Source: Henricia sp. BOLD:AAB3569 | Lineage: Eukaryota > Echinodermata > Asteroidea > Spinulosida > Echinasteridae | Direction: 5' to 3' | NCBI GenBank assembly: GCA_037783545.1 | Contig: JBBELK010000162.1 | Location: 2,356,001-2,420,000, forward strand | DNA: 64,000 bases | In this document: piece by piece, positions 49,001-61,000 of the stretch | Numbering within the stretch: position 1 is the first letter of the stretch | Layout of the letters: each line of letters opens with the position of its first letter | The notes under the pieces: generated by a model | Database searches by the model: none | Seen by the model: the letters and a program-made list of their open reading frames with translations, nothing else | What the model was told of the DNA's origin: nothing | Translations under genes and position numbers: made by a program

Positions 49001-52000
49001 ATGAGGAGTGGATGATGAGAAGGGAACATTACCTTCAGGTTCGTCTCAAGTACTTTGAGAATGAAGTCAGCAAGGAAAGAAAAAAGAAGAAAGCACTGAC
49101 AGCACGTCAGAGGTCATGCAAAAAAGGTAATAAAATCTTCCCAGAGAACGATCAACGGGAATTGGATGATGTTATTCAGCGGCATAGCAATGTACAAAAG
49201 AAGCTTGAGTCAATCCGGAAGCAGCACCGACAGCACTCTATACTAATGCAAGAACACCATATGAAACAACAGCAGGAGCATATGTCTTCCAGTCAACACT
49301 CCCCAATGGGCCGCCAAAACCCAATGATGCAAGGTGGTCGACAGACCCCCATGATGGGTCCAAGCGGCCCTATGATGGGTCCAGGTGCCATGATGGGGCA
49401 AGGTGGCCCCATCATGAATCCAGGAGCCCCAATGATGGGACCTGGTGGTGGTCCCATAATAGGCCCAGGAGGTCCTGTGATTAGGCAAGGAGGTCCAAGT
49501 ATCCGGCCAAATGTCCCAATGGGTGCTCACACAGGTTCTATGATGGGAAGGCCAGGTGCACAAATGATTCAACCTGCATTACGGAGTCCTATGCCTCATA
49601 GTGGGTCATTAATGCCAGGTAATCAGCAGAGTATGATGGGAAGCCTATTCACACAAGACGGCAGCCCTATGCAGCAAGGAGGGCCACGGCCAATATGTAT
49701 GGATGGCGTACCACAGAGCATGTATCCTGGAAATGGAATGCAAGGCATCCAGATGCCAGTCCCTTCACCAGGACAAACCTCGGTTATAATGCCTGGTCAA
49801 CCATCGCCCATAGGCATTAACCAAGTGCTACCTATGATTCCTGGTCAGTCTTCACCCATGCTGCCAGGCCAGTCGTCGCCTATGTTGCAGAATCACCCTG
49901 CCACTATGACACCAAGTCAACCCGGTGGATTGATGCCAGGCCAACCTTCACCTAGCCAGTCGACACCGATGTTGAGCTCTCAGTCCTCACCAATGATCAG
50001 CAGCCAACATGGCACCGCAGTTCCCCCAGGAAGTCAATCTCCAATGTCCATTGCCCCATCTCCAGTGGTAAAAATTAGCCAGTCTACTCCATTCCAGTTA
50101 GGGAGCCAGGGTCCTGCTACTCCGAGCAGTTCCAAATCACCAATGTCAATGCTGCCGCCTTCCAAGTTGCCTCCAGGTTCTGGCTTGCAAGGACTGGTAG
50201 AACAAAATGCCATAAATTCACCACTCCAGATAAATCTTGGTCAGGATAACAATCCATTCAGTGATGGCTTCATCCAGCGAGAGAGGATGGAAAGGATACG
50301 TGCACAACATGAACGCCAGCATAAACAACTAGCTCAGGAAGTCGAACAGGTCCGAGCAATGCAGCGAATGGAGCAGGAACAAATGGCTTTGGAGCAGGTC
50401 CCATTTCTAGGACAAGACGAAGATGGACAGTTCCGCGTCCCTCAAGCTGCAGAATCTCCCAGCCACATAGTACCTAGCCTGCAAGAACCCATGCCAGCAC
50501 CAGGTGGGAATGAGCCTTCATTTCATCCCCAGCAGTCATCCATGGTTCCTCCCTTTGGTCCTGAAAATATGCCAGGATCAGTGTCCCAACAATTGCCCCC
50601 TCCCAATGGATTCCCCATGCCCCCAAGTTATCCCATGTCTCAGGATGGCAAGCCGGTTGATAAACCTAAGAGGAAGCGGTCAAGACGCAAGAAAACGGAT
50701 GAATCCATGCCATCAGCTACTCCTATGCAAGTTCTGGAACAGCTGCAGAACAATTTGTCTTCCATGCACCCTGTTGTGGCCCCGTCCAATCAAGTGAGTA
50801 TTGGCACCCCTGCTGACCAAATACAGAAGGAAGTACTCCAAAAACTGCACGCAGAGTTGATGCAGCGTAATTCATTTGATGGCAGAAATTCATCTCCTGA
50901 ACAACCTGACAAAAACGGCAGCGATCAAAGTGAAGAGAGCCTTGCTGGAAAGATAAACCAAAACCTACTCTTGAAGCAGCTGTTGCAAGGCCCTTCCATT
51001 TGTAATATTGTTCCCAAAGGAACTGCAAAAACACAGACTGAGGAGGCACCACCTATTCAACCTGATGGAGATCAAAGTAGTGCTCCTGCACTTCCGAATA
51101 CTTCTGCTTCTGCAATGGAAGAGGATGATTCAGCAATACCAGAACTGACTCCAGAGCAACAGAAACAGTTGGAAATGGTGGAGAAGCTGCCCTATGTCAA
51201 GAAGGATGGAAAGCCAGCTGAAAATGACCATGAAATCCTCCTCAAGATGCACCGACAAGCCACCGAAGAAAAAAAAGATTTTGTGGAGAGTCAGAAACAG
51301 CGTCGGAAGGATTTGTTGCTGAAACGACAGCAGAGGACCCTGGAAAAGGCAATGGAGAAGGCACAGGGTGGTGGCAAGCGACGGCGAAGATCCAAGGACG
51401 CTGACACTGACCTGTTTGCCACCACAGAGGAGCTCTTAAATGCCATTAAACAGATGCCAATGCTCAACCTTATCGAGCCAGAGGTAAATGTAAACTATGG
51501 GCTTTGCCCACTCTTTGGAACTGCCCTTCCAAATGGATCCAAGCCCCTGAAAGGTAGCTTTGGACATGCCATCATCGATGGTGTTGTTGACTTTTATGCT
51601 AACTTTCCAAATGGCGCTCTTGATGTCCATCCCCCAACGCCTCCCTCATCTCTACCACCATCACCTCCTCTCAAGTTGCCTGGAGGACTGTTGAATGGGC
51701 CAAGCCAGTCGACAGATGCCCACCGGGGACAAACAAGGGCAGGTGTGTATCTCAAAATCTCTGAAGGATTTTTTTTACTCCGGTACAGATCAGTGTTTTG
51801 CATTAGTATAAGATCTTCAGCTAAGAGATAATATAATGATTTCTGAACTGGATACAATTTGCTTTATGCAACTCCGATTTTTAAGTGAAACAAAGTCACT
51901 CTTGTCAAAAAGGAAATGTAAAATAATGGGGAAAATGTAATTTTTGCTACTGGGGGCATCATGTATTTGATTATCTGTCATGTACAGAAAAATAAGCATT

Positions 52001-55000
52001 TCCACTCATGAATGTGACTTCATTCTAAGAGAGAACTTAGTGTAAAAGTGTAGCTCTTCTGGCTGGCTACAAACAAAATACTTGTGTATACGCTTTGTGT
52101 ACCAAGAATTATTGCATGCTATACTGTAATTTGTGAAAGTGCATCTGGCACTCGAACTGCATTATGCATGATGTGGTGACACACGCTGATCTGAGATAAT
52201 CTTGCTAAAGACCACAATGCATAGTTCCGACCTGTCAATCAACCGAACCCGCCGACCAATCACAACAGGGCTAGCAGACATAGGTCAAAGTGCATTGCCT
52301 CACAAATCAACATCAAGCGATTTTCTGCCCATACGTTGTATGTGGTGTTCGGGGTGAATTTTTGGTTTCAAGGCCTGGCAATTCGCTGCTCAAAGGTAAG
52401 AAAGCGAATTGTTATGAATACCGGTATACATGTATGACATGTATTACTGGCCTTTTACTAAGTGCGTGCTACGGTAACTGTCGACCCTGAAACATGAATA
52501 CCTTTGAGTTTTCTCTAATGAATCTGTGCTTTCCGTTTAAAGTTCCATTGGTTTGTGCAGTGTATGTGAACATTTTGACCATAGCGTGTGAGACATAGCA
52601 ACAATATCCAAGGGGGCGGGGTTAATTGGGCAATCTCGGAACTATGCATTAGATGACCAAAGTTAACGAAAGTATAGTATTTTTTTTTTCTTTTTTTTTT
52701 TTAAGTGATGATTAGAAAATCGTATTAACCTAAATGTACATGTAAAGATGTATAACCAGTACTCGTAATTTAGAGGAGAAATCCAGAATTTCAGAAATCA
52801 TTTGATTAGCTCCTCAATCCTCATGAGTGTCACTTACTAGTTTTGTTGTGACAAGATGAGACACAATTTATAACATATGCATGTATATCAATGATTGCAT
52901 TGAGAAGGGCACCTAAACATTTTATTTCAACTAAAAACAGCCGTTTTTACTTGAAATAAAATTTCTTGTTTAATTCTTACTGCTACTTATCCATACCTGC
53001 CAACTAGTCTGATTTTATCGTATTTGTTCTGATTTTTAAGGAATCAAGTTGTTGAAAATTGGAATAGTACGATTTTTGAAAACGTGAGAGGAAAAAAGAA
53101 ATAGCGAGAGTACCATGATTTTTTACTTCACCGCGCGTGTGGTCTAGTGGGTATGAAGCGGGACTCCCAATCAGAGGTTGTGGGTTCAAGCCCCACTTCG
53201 ACCAATGTGTCCGTGTCCCTGGGCAAGGCACTTAATCCCAGTTGCCTCGTCAACCCAAGCGATATTTGGGAAGCTGTTAAGGGGAATGCCACAATCTAAC
53301 TGCTGATAGGGTTGAGCGCCTGGCCAGCAGCCACCTACATGTAGTTGAAGCGAAATGGTTCTGGTGATTTCCTGATGGCAGCGGTAATAATGGCAACAGC
53401 GCCAGGAGCACCCAGCAGGGTGGACATGAGCGCTATATAATAGTCCAATATTATTATTATTATGTATACAGAACCGCAGGCACACAAATTTGTCTATTCA
53501 CCATGCATTCGACGCTGACTGAGTCTATCACTTATTCACCGACCGTATCGGTGTACCAGAAACAACCCAACTGCGAAGCACAACTACGATGGTATTGTGT
53601 TTCTGCCGCACTGGCTGTGCGTACAGCATGCAGTGGCCGTGCACGTCAACCAGGCATATTGCTACAACATCAAGTACAACATCATGACGCACACACAGTA
53701 CAGTTGTATATTGAAGACGTTCTTAGCGCTGTCATAGTGAATCGCATAATATACCGTGCGTGCATGCTGCACGAATGATGATTAAAATCGCGCACCACGA
53801 AAGGCGTCTTTGAACCAAGACTAATTCACGCGTGATGCCGCTTGGGCGAAGTGTAGCCCAGGTTGGACTCCCCACCGCATACTACATAGCGGATGGTCAT
53901 AATGCAATGAAGACAACGAAGTCTAACCTGGGCTAGGCGAAGTGTTATTTGCGTGTGAGTTGGTAAACTGTCGACTTAACCTGACTCCCTGCACGCACCG
54001 CACGTGTTGTGTACATGAAAACTGGTGCAGTACTAGGTCAACTTGAGCGTTGTACAAAGACGCCTTTCGTGGTGCGCGATCCGATTCATCATTCGTGCAG
54101 TCATCATTCGTACAAAATCGACCGTTGTACCAAATCGACCGTTGTACCAACTCGATCGCTCTGTATGCCGGACGAACCCATACTGTGTATTATCAGGCAA
54201 AAAGATAGGCCTCCTATTGCGGACAGACATACTGGTACACATCTAAAATATACCCACCCCTATTGCGGGTGCGCGTGCCTGCTTTTGAAGGAAAAAACAC
54301 TCCCCCTATCCCACAAAATTTGAACGCACTTGCAAAAACGGTGCGTGGTAACTTATAAAAAAAATCGTCACACCCTTTCCGATTCCCAAAGTGGTGCCCG
54401 GAGTCTCATTTGCCGCACTATTTTACAGGATATTTTATTTAGAATTTAGAAAAGAAAAGGAGAGAGTGACGTAAATTCATTTCGCCCTGGACCACTTCGC
54501 CCTGAAGTGGTTTTGGGGCGAAGTGACTGTAAACCATTTATTGACTGTTTTCTCAAAAGTTAGACAAAGTACGGAGCAGATTTTTGCTTAGGTTGGTTTT
54601 AATCATGTACCTTCATTCACACGGGGGGAGGAAACTATTTGTAACGGTTCACCAATCATGTATACTACCTTTAAGCAAGGTGATTATACCCTAATTACTC
54701 CATTATTTGAATTGGGTGTAAGGCCATAAATCTCGCAGTTCCAAGATCCTAGAGTATTCATAATGCAGAACTTCATTTATAAAGCATGATGCACAACTTC
54801 AAACAGGTTGACTGCAAATAATTCACAAAAGTTGTAATTGTTCTAGCTCAGTTCGATGCCAATAGTCTTACATGTACAGGGATGTCAGAGTTCAGGCAAT
54901 TGCCTAATTTCAGGCTTTTTCATTTGGTTCGTCTGTGCATAACTGCATATGTTTTTACACATTTCAGGCAAAAGTTCCTGAGATTTCAGGCAAAATTTTG

Positions 55001-58000
55001 ACCGCCAACTGACATCCCTACATGTAAATGTTGTCGGGACCACACATTGGTCACAAAACATTTGATAACTTATTTGATGTCAACGGGCGTAGCTCAGGCG
55101 CAGCTTAGTTGCTGACTGTTCTAGATTGTTGCAAGGTTGACCTAAAGGCACCCCGTGCTTTCTTGACATTTAGGCAATTCATAATACTTGTAAAGCTTGG
55201 TAAGAAATACATATAGATATTACCATAAGTGATAAATTAGGGATTAAAAGTGGGTTTGAATGATCTTAAACATACGTTTAAAACCGGATAGAGGGCCTGG
55301 ACGCTGATAATGGCCCAAGCTAAAGGCGTGGGCCATTATCAGCGTCCAGGCCCCTATCCAGTTTTAAACGGATTGTTTAAGACAGGCCAAACACACTTTT
55401 AATCCCATTCATAAATACCTTTTTGTGTAAATTGGTAAAACTCACCAAAATTAGCTTATCGTTGCAATCAATTTTTCGCTTCATCTTGTTTATACGTTCA
55501 AACTGCTAGATGTGCTTCGAGTGGTTTGTTCGATCGCGCACGTTACCGGTAATGCAGATGTGTTGTGTACGCGCACACATAAACCGGGTAGATGCACAGT
55601 GCACATTTTGCTGGCTGGAGCGCGCAGATTCTGTGTCGTTCGTGTGCGTGTTCCATATGGGTCATTCTATAAATTTGAGGTCCAACGTGTGACATTTTTC
55701 TGTCCCGGTTACACCTGACATACTGCTATTTGCCATACAAGTATCATTAAAAATGCCTTATGAATTTTTATGAATTGTATTTTATGTAATCACTCTTTGA
55801 AATAGAAGGCATTTAAAGAATATGTCCTGAATTTACAAAATACAACATTTTACAAGATGTCAGATGTAACAGGGACAGAAAAAGTGGACCCCAAATTTAT
55901 AGAATGACCCATATGCTTACTAGGGCGCAGGCAGAAACGCGAGCCAGCTAGTTTTAAATGATCTGTTTTTGAGCGATTCTGCGAATAAAACCATTATAAA
56001 TCAAAAGAAAGACATCAACAAACTCATCCGAAGAAATTTCAGCTTTGTCAAATGTACCACGTTTAAAAAAACCATGAAAATCCATATGCGTTTTCCTGGT
56101 CTTGGCGGGGTGTTTCAAATATTCGTTTTCAGTTGATCGGGTACTATGTGGCTTGCGTCATGTACTCTGTGGCGCACATACTGCGTGTGCGCGCGATCCA
56201 TAAAAATGCATCGCGTTGGAACACGTACACAGCGCCCATGCATTTTGGACTGCGTAGATGCGAACCAAAAATAAGTAAATCGTTTGCAAACGATCTAAAT
56301 AATTTCATCTTTACGGATTATTTTCTGGTAAAATTATATCATTTTGAGCGGAAACCTTTCATTGGATAGTTGCTATTAATTCAATCTTTACTTTCAGAAC
56401 TTTTCCCCTGTAAACTCGTCGATTACTTTTTGGGGTCATTGCAAATGATCCACTGGGCCTTTAAACACTGGTTGTTATCATTTATTTAAAACCGGCCACG
56501 TGATGTGTAAACTGTCTATGGTATTTATTAATATAATTTAAATGTTCAGTAATTGTTTTGATTGAATTTCGCCCTTGTTGTTTTAACTGTATTTGTACAG
56601 GTGTGCGAGTGCTGACGGGGGACGAGATCATACAAGAAATCCATGCACACCAACGGACCATAACCCGCACCATGAACCAGGCCTATTCCCTGGACCTGCC
56701 CCCGTCACTGCCTACTCCACCTCCCTCCTCTACTGTGGGCAGTCGAGACCATTTGATCATCACCCCAGATGGGGTTGTGCCTTCATCATCACCTGAATGT
56801 GACGATGATGGTGGGTCCTACAGGCTGCGAGGGCTGAAACTAATAACAGAATCCTCCATCGCTATGTGCATGGAGAGGTCTTCCTCACCTACATTCCCAG
56901 TCATCAGACCCATCCCAAGAAAAGGTAATGCTTGCTTTTCACTGGAGAAAACTACGTTTGTTTTCACGTAGGGTAAAGTCCCATTATAGTTCATGGGCCG
57001 ATACCCAAAAAAATGCATGTCGGTACCATTTTGGGGGACAAAGGCTAATCATGCTTCAAATCGCAGACCTTTTTTTTTATTCGTAAATTTTCCTTCCAAA
57101 TTTTTTGGTCGAAGCTGAATTTTACCGAATTCGATCGTACTGTATGTAGAAAAACTGAGCGAATACCACTTTCCATCAGAAAACCCGCAAAGCAACGAAA
57201 CGTCATGATTAAAGTACGTCCGTGGCCATGTCGATGCGAACCTGCCTGGAAAGCCTGAAGTAAGCCATGCGCGCACAATTTGCCAATTTGTACAGGACAG
57301 GAAACAAGTTGTGTGTCAAGCTTGGGGCATGCGCAGCGTGACCAACCCTAGCAGAATTCTGTCGAATCTGGCAGAATTTTTTTTGAAAAATTTGAGGCAT
57401 TATTACATGTATGCCATAAATTGTTTTCATTGTATTTCATGTGATTTTGGGCAATTTAGCAAATTTTTGTTTAATCTAGTGGAATTTTGCAATTTGATTG
57501 GTTTGCGATCCTATCACTTATTGCAAAAATTATATTCATCCTATGTGGAATATGTGAAAGGAAACCACTCTATTTTGTGATTTGCAACTGGTCACACTGG
57601 GCATGCGTGATGCAAAATGTTTTAGCGTTGCTGCGCTGCTGGCTGGCGCTGATTGAGGCTGACTGACAAAATACCTCTTGTTGTTATGCAAATAACGAGG
57701 ATGAATTCATGTGTTAAAAGATTGGTTTGCCAAATATATACCGGGAAATTCTACTGTGCAAGAAGTTTTCACGGCTTTCCAGTCTGGGGACATTGACAAT
57801 GGAGAGGCCTACGTCTCTTTGCTTGCATGTCACCATCAGGCTTCAACAGTCATGCAAGCAGTTGGCATGACAGAAACCGGCATGACGTGCGTACAATTTA
57901 GGCCTATGGTGAATGTAGTACCCTAAGAATTATTCCAAAGAAAGCCATCCATCGTCTATCACAGTCTCTTTATTTTCAAAAAGGTGGTATGGAGGCAAAT

Positions 58001-61000
58001 TCATTGGTTTTCTGGTGACATCTTTTTAAATAAATTCCAAACATTGAAAATGGGCAGTGAATTTTTATTTTTGAAATTAAATTCCATACCAGTCGACTGC
58101 TGAGCATGCTGGGTAGAATGCCAAGGCAAGTATAGCATGATTGGCAGTTTTTTAAATATTTTGTTAATAATCTTAAAAATAAAACAAGTTTAATAAGGAA
58201 ATTGACCCCTCTTTTTAGCCTTTCACGTAAAAAAGAATGATGATTTCTGGCCGACATGAAAAATATAAATGTGCCCTCCCTCATTACTGAGCTTGGTAGG
58301 ATGATAAGCTAATAATTTGTTTTTATGGGGCCTTACTACAAATGATGTATTGTGGCTTTTTATTAAAGACCCAATTATAAATGCTATCCAAAGCCTTCAT
58401 TAAATGCAAAAGGCAATGAAAATACTGCACTGCTCGAAATACAGCACTGCTCGATCCACATCTCGACAAGTTCTGCAGCACCGCTCCACAGTGACCCAGA
58501 CATTTCGGCCGATTTTGGTTTGCAGTTTTTTGACTTATAACAAGTCAGTTGTATCTGAACAAATAGATTTGGGGCAAAAAAGCTTTTTTGTGCTCCGAAA
58601 AATTGCCTATTTGTAGCCTTAATGTAACTGTATGAGAATAATCCGAGTAATTAAAATGTCCAGTCAACTGAACTAAATCTCATATTTTCCCGAATAGAAC
58701 AACAGTTTTTAAAAATGTTCTATGCATTATATTTTAGTACTTGAAATGCTCTTTCCATTGGTATAATGATTGTTTTAAATAATGATTAGTAAAGTGGCAA
58801 ACGAAGCAGTGATATCTTATCGAGAAGTTTTGAAAAATATGAAAAACGGGCAAAATGTGTTCAGTCAGATATTTTTACAATCGGCCATAAACGGCCAGGG
58901 CAAAACTTTCTACTCTTATCAAAAATTGTTACTTTGGTTACTTGGCTACAAAAGTAATCCGCCGCAAACTGAGCGCAAAGTCTCTTTGAGCGAAACAAAT
59001 CGACCTTTTCAAAGACGTCTACGGCCCACATTGCTCCCTACAGCTATCGCATAGTAAATGAATAGCGCCCTCTATTGATGACAGTTGTCGAGAGTGAGCA
59101 ACATCGTGGCTTTAGCTAGCTCTACGAGGTCCATTGTGTGAACTTCTCGTCAGGTTTCCGATGAAAGGAGATGTGGATTATGATTAATGTTGTATGATAA
59201 TTGAAAGTATGTGAAAGAAAAATAAGTTGGACGGCAAAAACCAGGTTTCGTGGGATTGCGAGAGAGGAAAAGGTCGCACGACAAATTTGAATTGTGAGGG
59301 ATAAAGGGCTGAAAAAATAAAGGCAGTTCATCAGGAAAAAGCATCTTGATGAACTACATGTGTATTAGCTGGTTTTTCTGGTTTTGCCAAAGTCTCATGA
59401 GGAAAACCGAATGGACACTTTATCACCGACTGTGGTAAAAGCGATCTATTTGTCATCTACTTCCGAGGTTGATGTTCAAGAGAAAGGAATACAATATGAA
59501 CGTCCCAAAATAAACAAAATATGATTTAAATATGCGTTTTTAATAAACACTCCAGAGAACACTTCAAACAAACCCCTAGAATTCGCCATTAGAGGCATCA
59601 GCTTAACGGGAGTTTGAAATGGGCATAACTTCAAATAATGTCAAAGTAATCGTCAATAGAAAGCGCTTTAGCTTTCGTGAACTGCGTGCATTTTAGAGCC
59701 TCTTAGAGGTGTTGCGGCTGGGTAATGAGCTGTTTTGGATTGTAAATAGGTTGAATGGGTGTGCAAAGTTACTACATCGAAGGTATATTGAAGTAAGTTT
59801 GTGGTATTTTGTCATGTCTGGGTGGTACTGGCTTTTAAACCACTGTGCGCTCCTACATTGTATATGCCTTGCAGACTCGCTCAAGTATTTCACAAAGTAC
59901 ACATTAAAAAAAAAACTAAAGGAACAAAAGTTTGCAACGAATGTACATTATTAGTGAATGTTCTCTGTAAGTTTCATGTACCTTACTGGTTCAAGATCAA
60001 CTTTTATTATTATTTTTTCCAACTATATCTCTTCACTTGAACAGCCAAGGCACTGACTGGCTCCGAGAACAGTAGAGCTCTACTCTCCCCTACTGCAGGC
60101 ACAGTGGCAGTGACGTTAACAATGACTGATGCGGCTTCGGAGAACCTGAAGGGTGTGGTAAAGTCTCTTTGCGGACTGCTATGTGTGTCTGAGCCCACAT
60201 TTGTTCACATCGGAGGCGATCAACGAAAGGAACTAAGGGTTGCTGAAAAGAAGAGAGAAACAAGACCATCCACTGGTGAGAAATTTAAATTGGAAAAGTG
60301 GATAGTCAAGTGCAATTAGCCTTTTGCACGTTTCACATGAATATATCTTGTATACTGACGTACTTCTTTTCACATGCTCACTTGGGTATCCACTTGACCA
60401 GACTAAATTTTGGTTGCTATGTGGTGCACATGGCAGGTGTGAAGTACTAAATAAATACCGTGTTGCAGAGATGTGATTTCTCTGTTTTTTTTCTCGGAAA
60501 TCCATTGTTTTTTTTGGCCCCAAAACATGACCCCTGTGAATCGTGTGAATCCGTTGAGAAATTAGGGGGCTAGAGTATGCTAATTAATAAGTCGCAGCGC
60601 GCGACAAATTTCACGCACTATAAAATTTCTGACGAAATACATTTACAATCGAAGTGAAGTGTCAGGTACCCGATGCAATGTCCATATGCATTGCGCGTGA
60701 GACTGATTCAGGACCCGACTGAAACAACTGCACACAGCATGATAAGTGTAAGTGTTTGTGTGTGCAAAGCTAGTGAGCGAGCGGGGCAAGGTACGTCGGC
60801 AATGCATGTGGTCCGGTTGCTGTTGTAGTATGTAGGCTACATGTATGTTGTAAAAAAATGTCGGCTGCGGAAGCAATATTGCCGCGGGGAGACGTGTCAG
60901 TTCGACAAATAGACCAGGGAGTCAGAAAGAAATTTCAATGGGATTGGTTGCAACAGTCTGTGGACGGGCAAAAAAGCTCTCATCTCCCATGCCAAACTAA

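Larger units (their letters stand above)
51743..56600 (+). other. intron 20 (4,858 bp)
   Basis: Contains MITE A (52216-52650), a SINE (53132-53463), a hairpin (53852-53943), a hAT-like MITE (54877-55020), a foldback (55267-55379) and a TIR MITE (55654-55915). A 17-bp aaatcgaccgttgtacc duplication sits near 54115-54150. 51743-52215 and 55916-56600 show nothing. Confidence 0.78.

Noticed and set aside
57711-57926. 71-codon ORF in intron 21 (MLKDWFAKYIPGNSTVQEVF...)
   Set aside because: Reads like protein, but there is no homology I can name, no splice-site or promoter support, and it is short.
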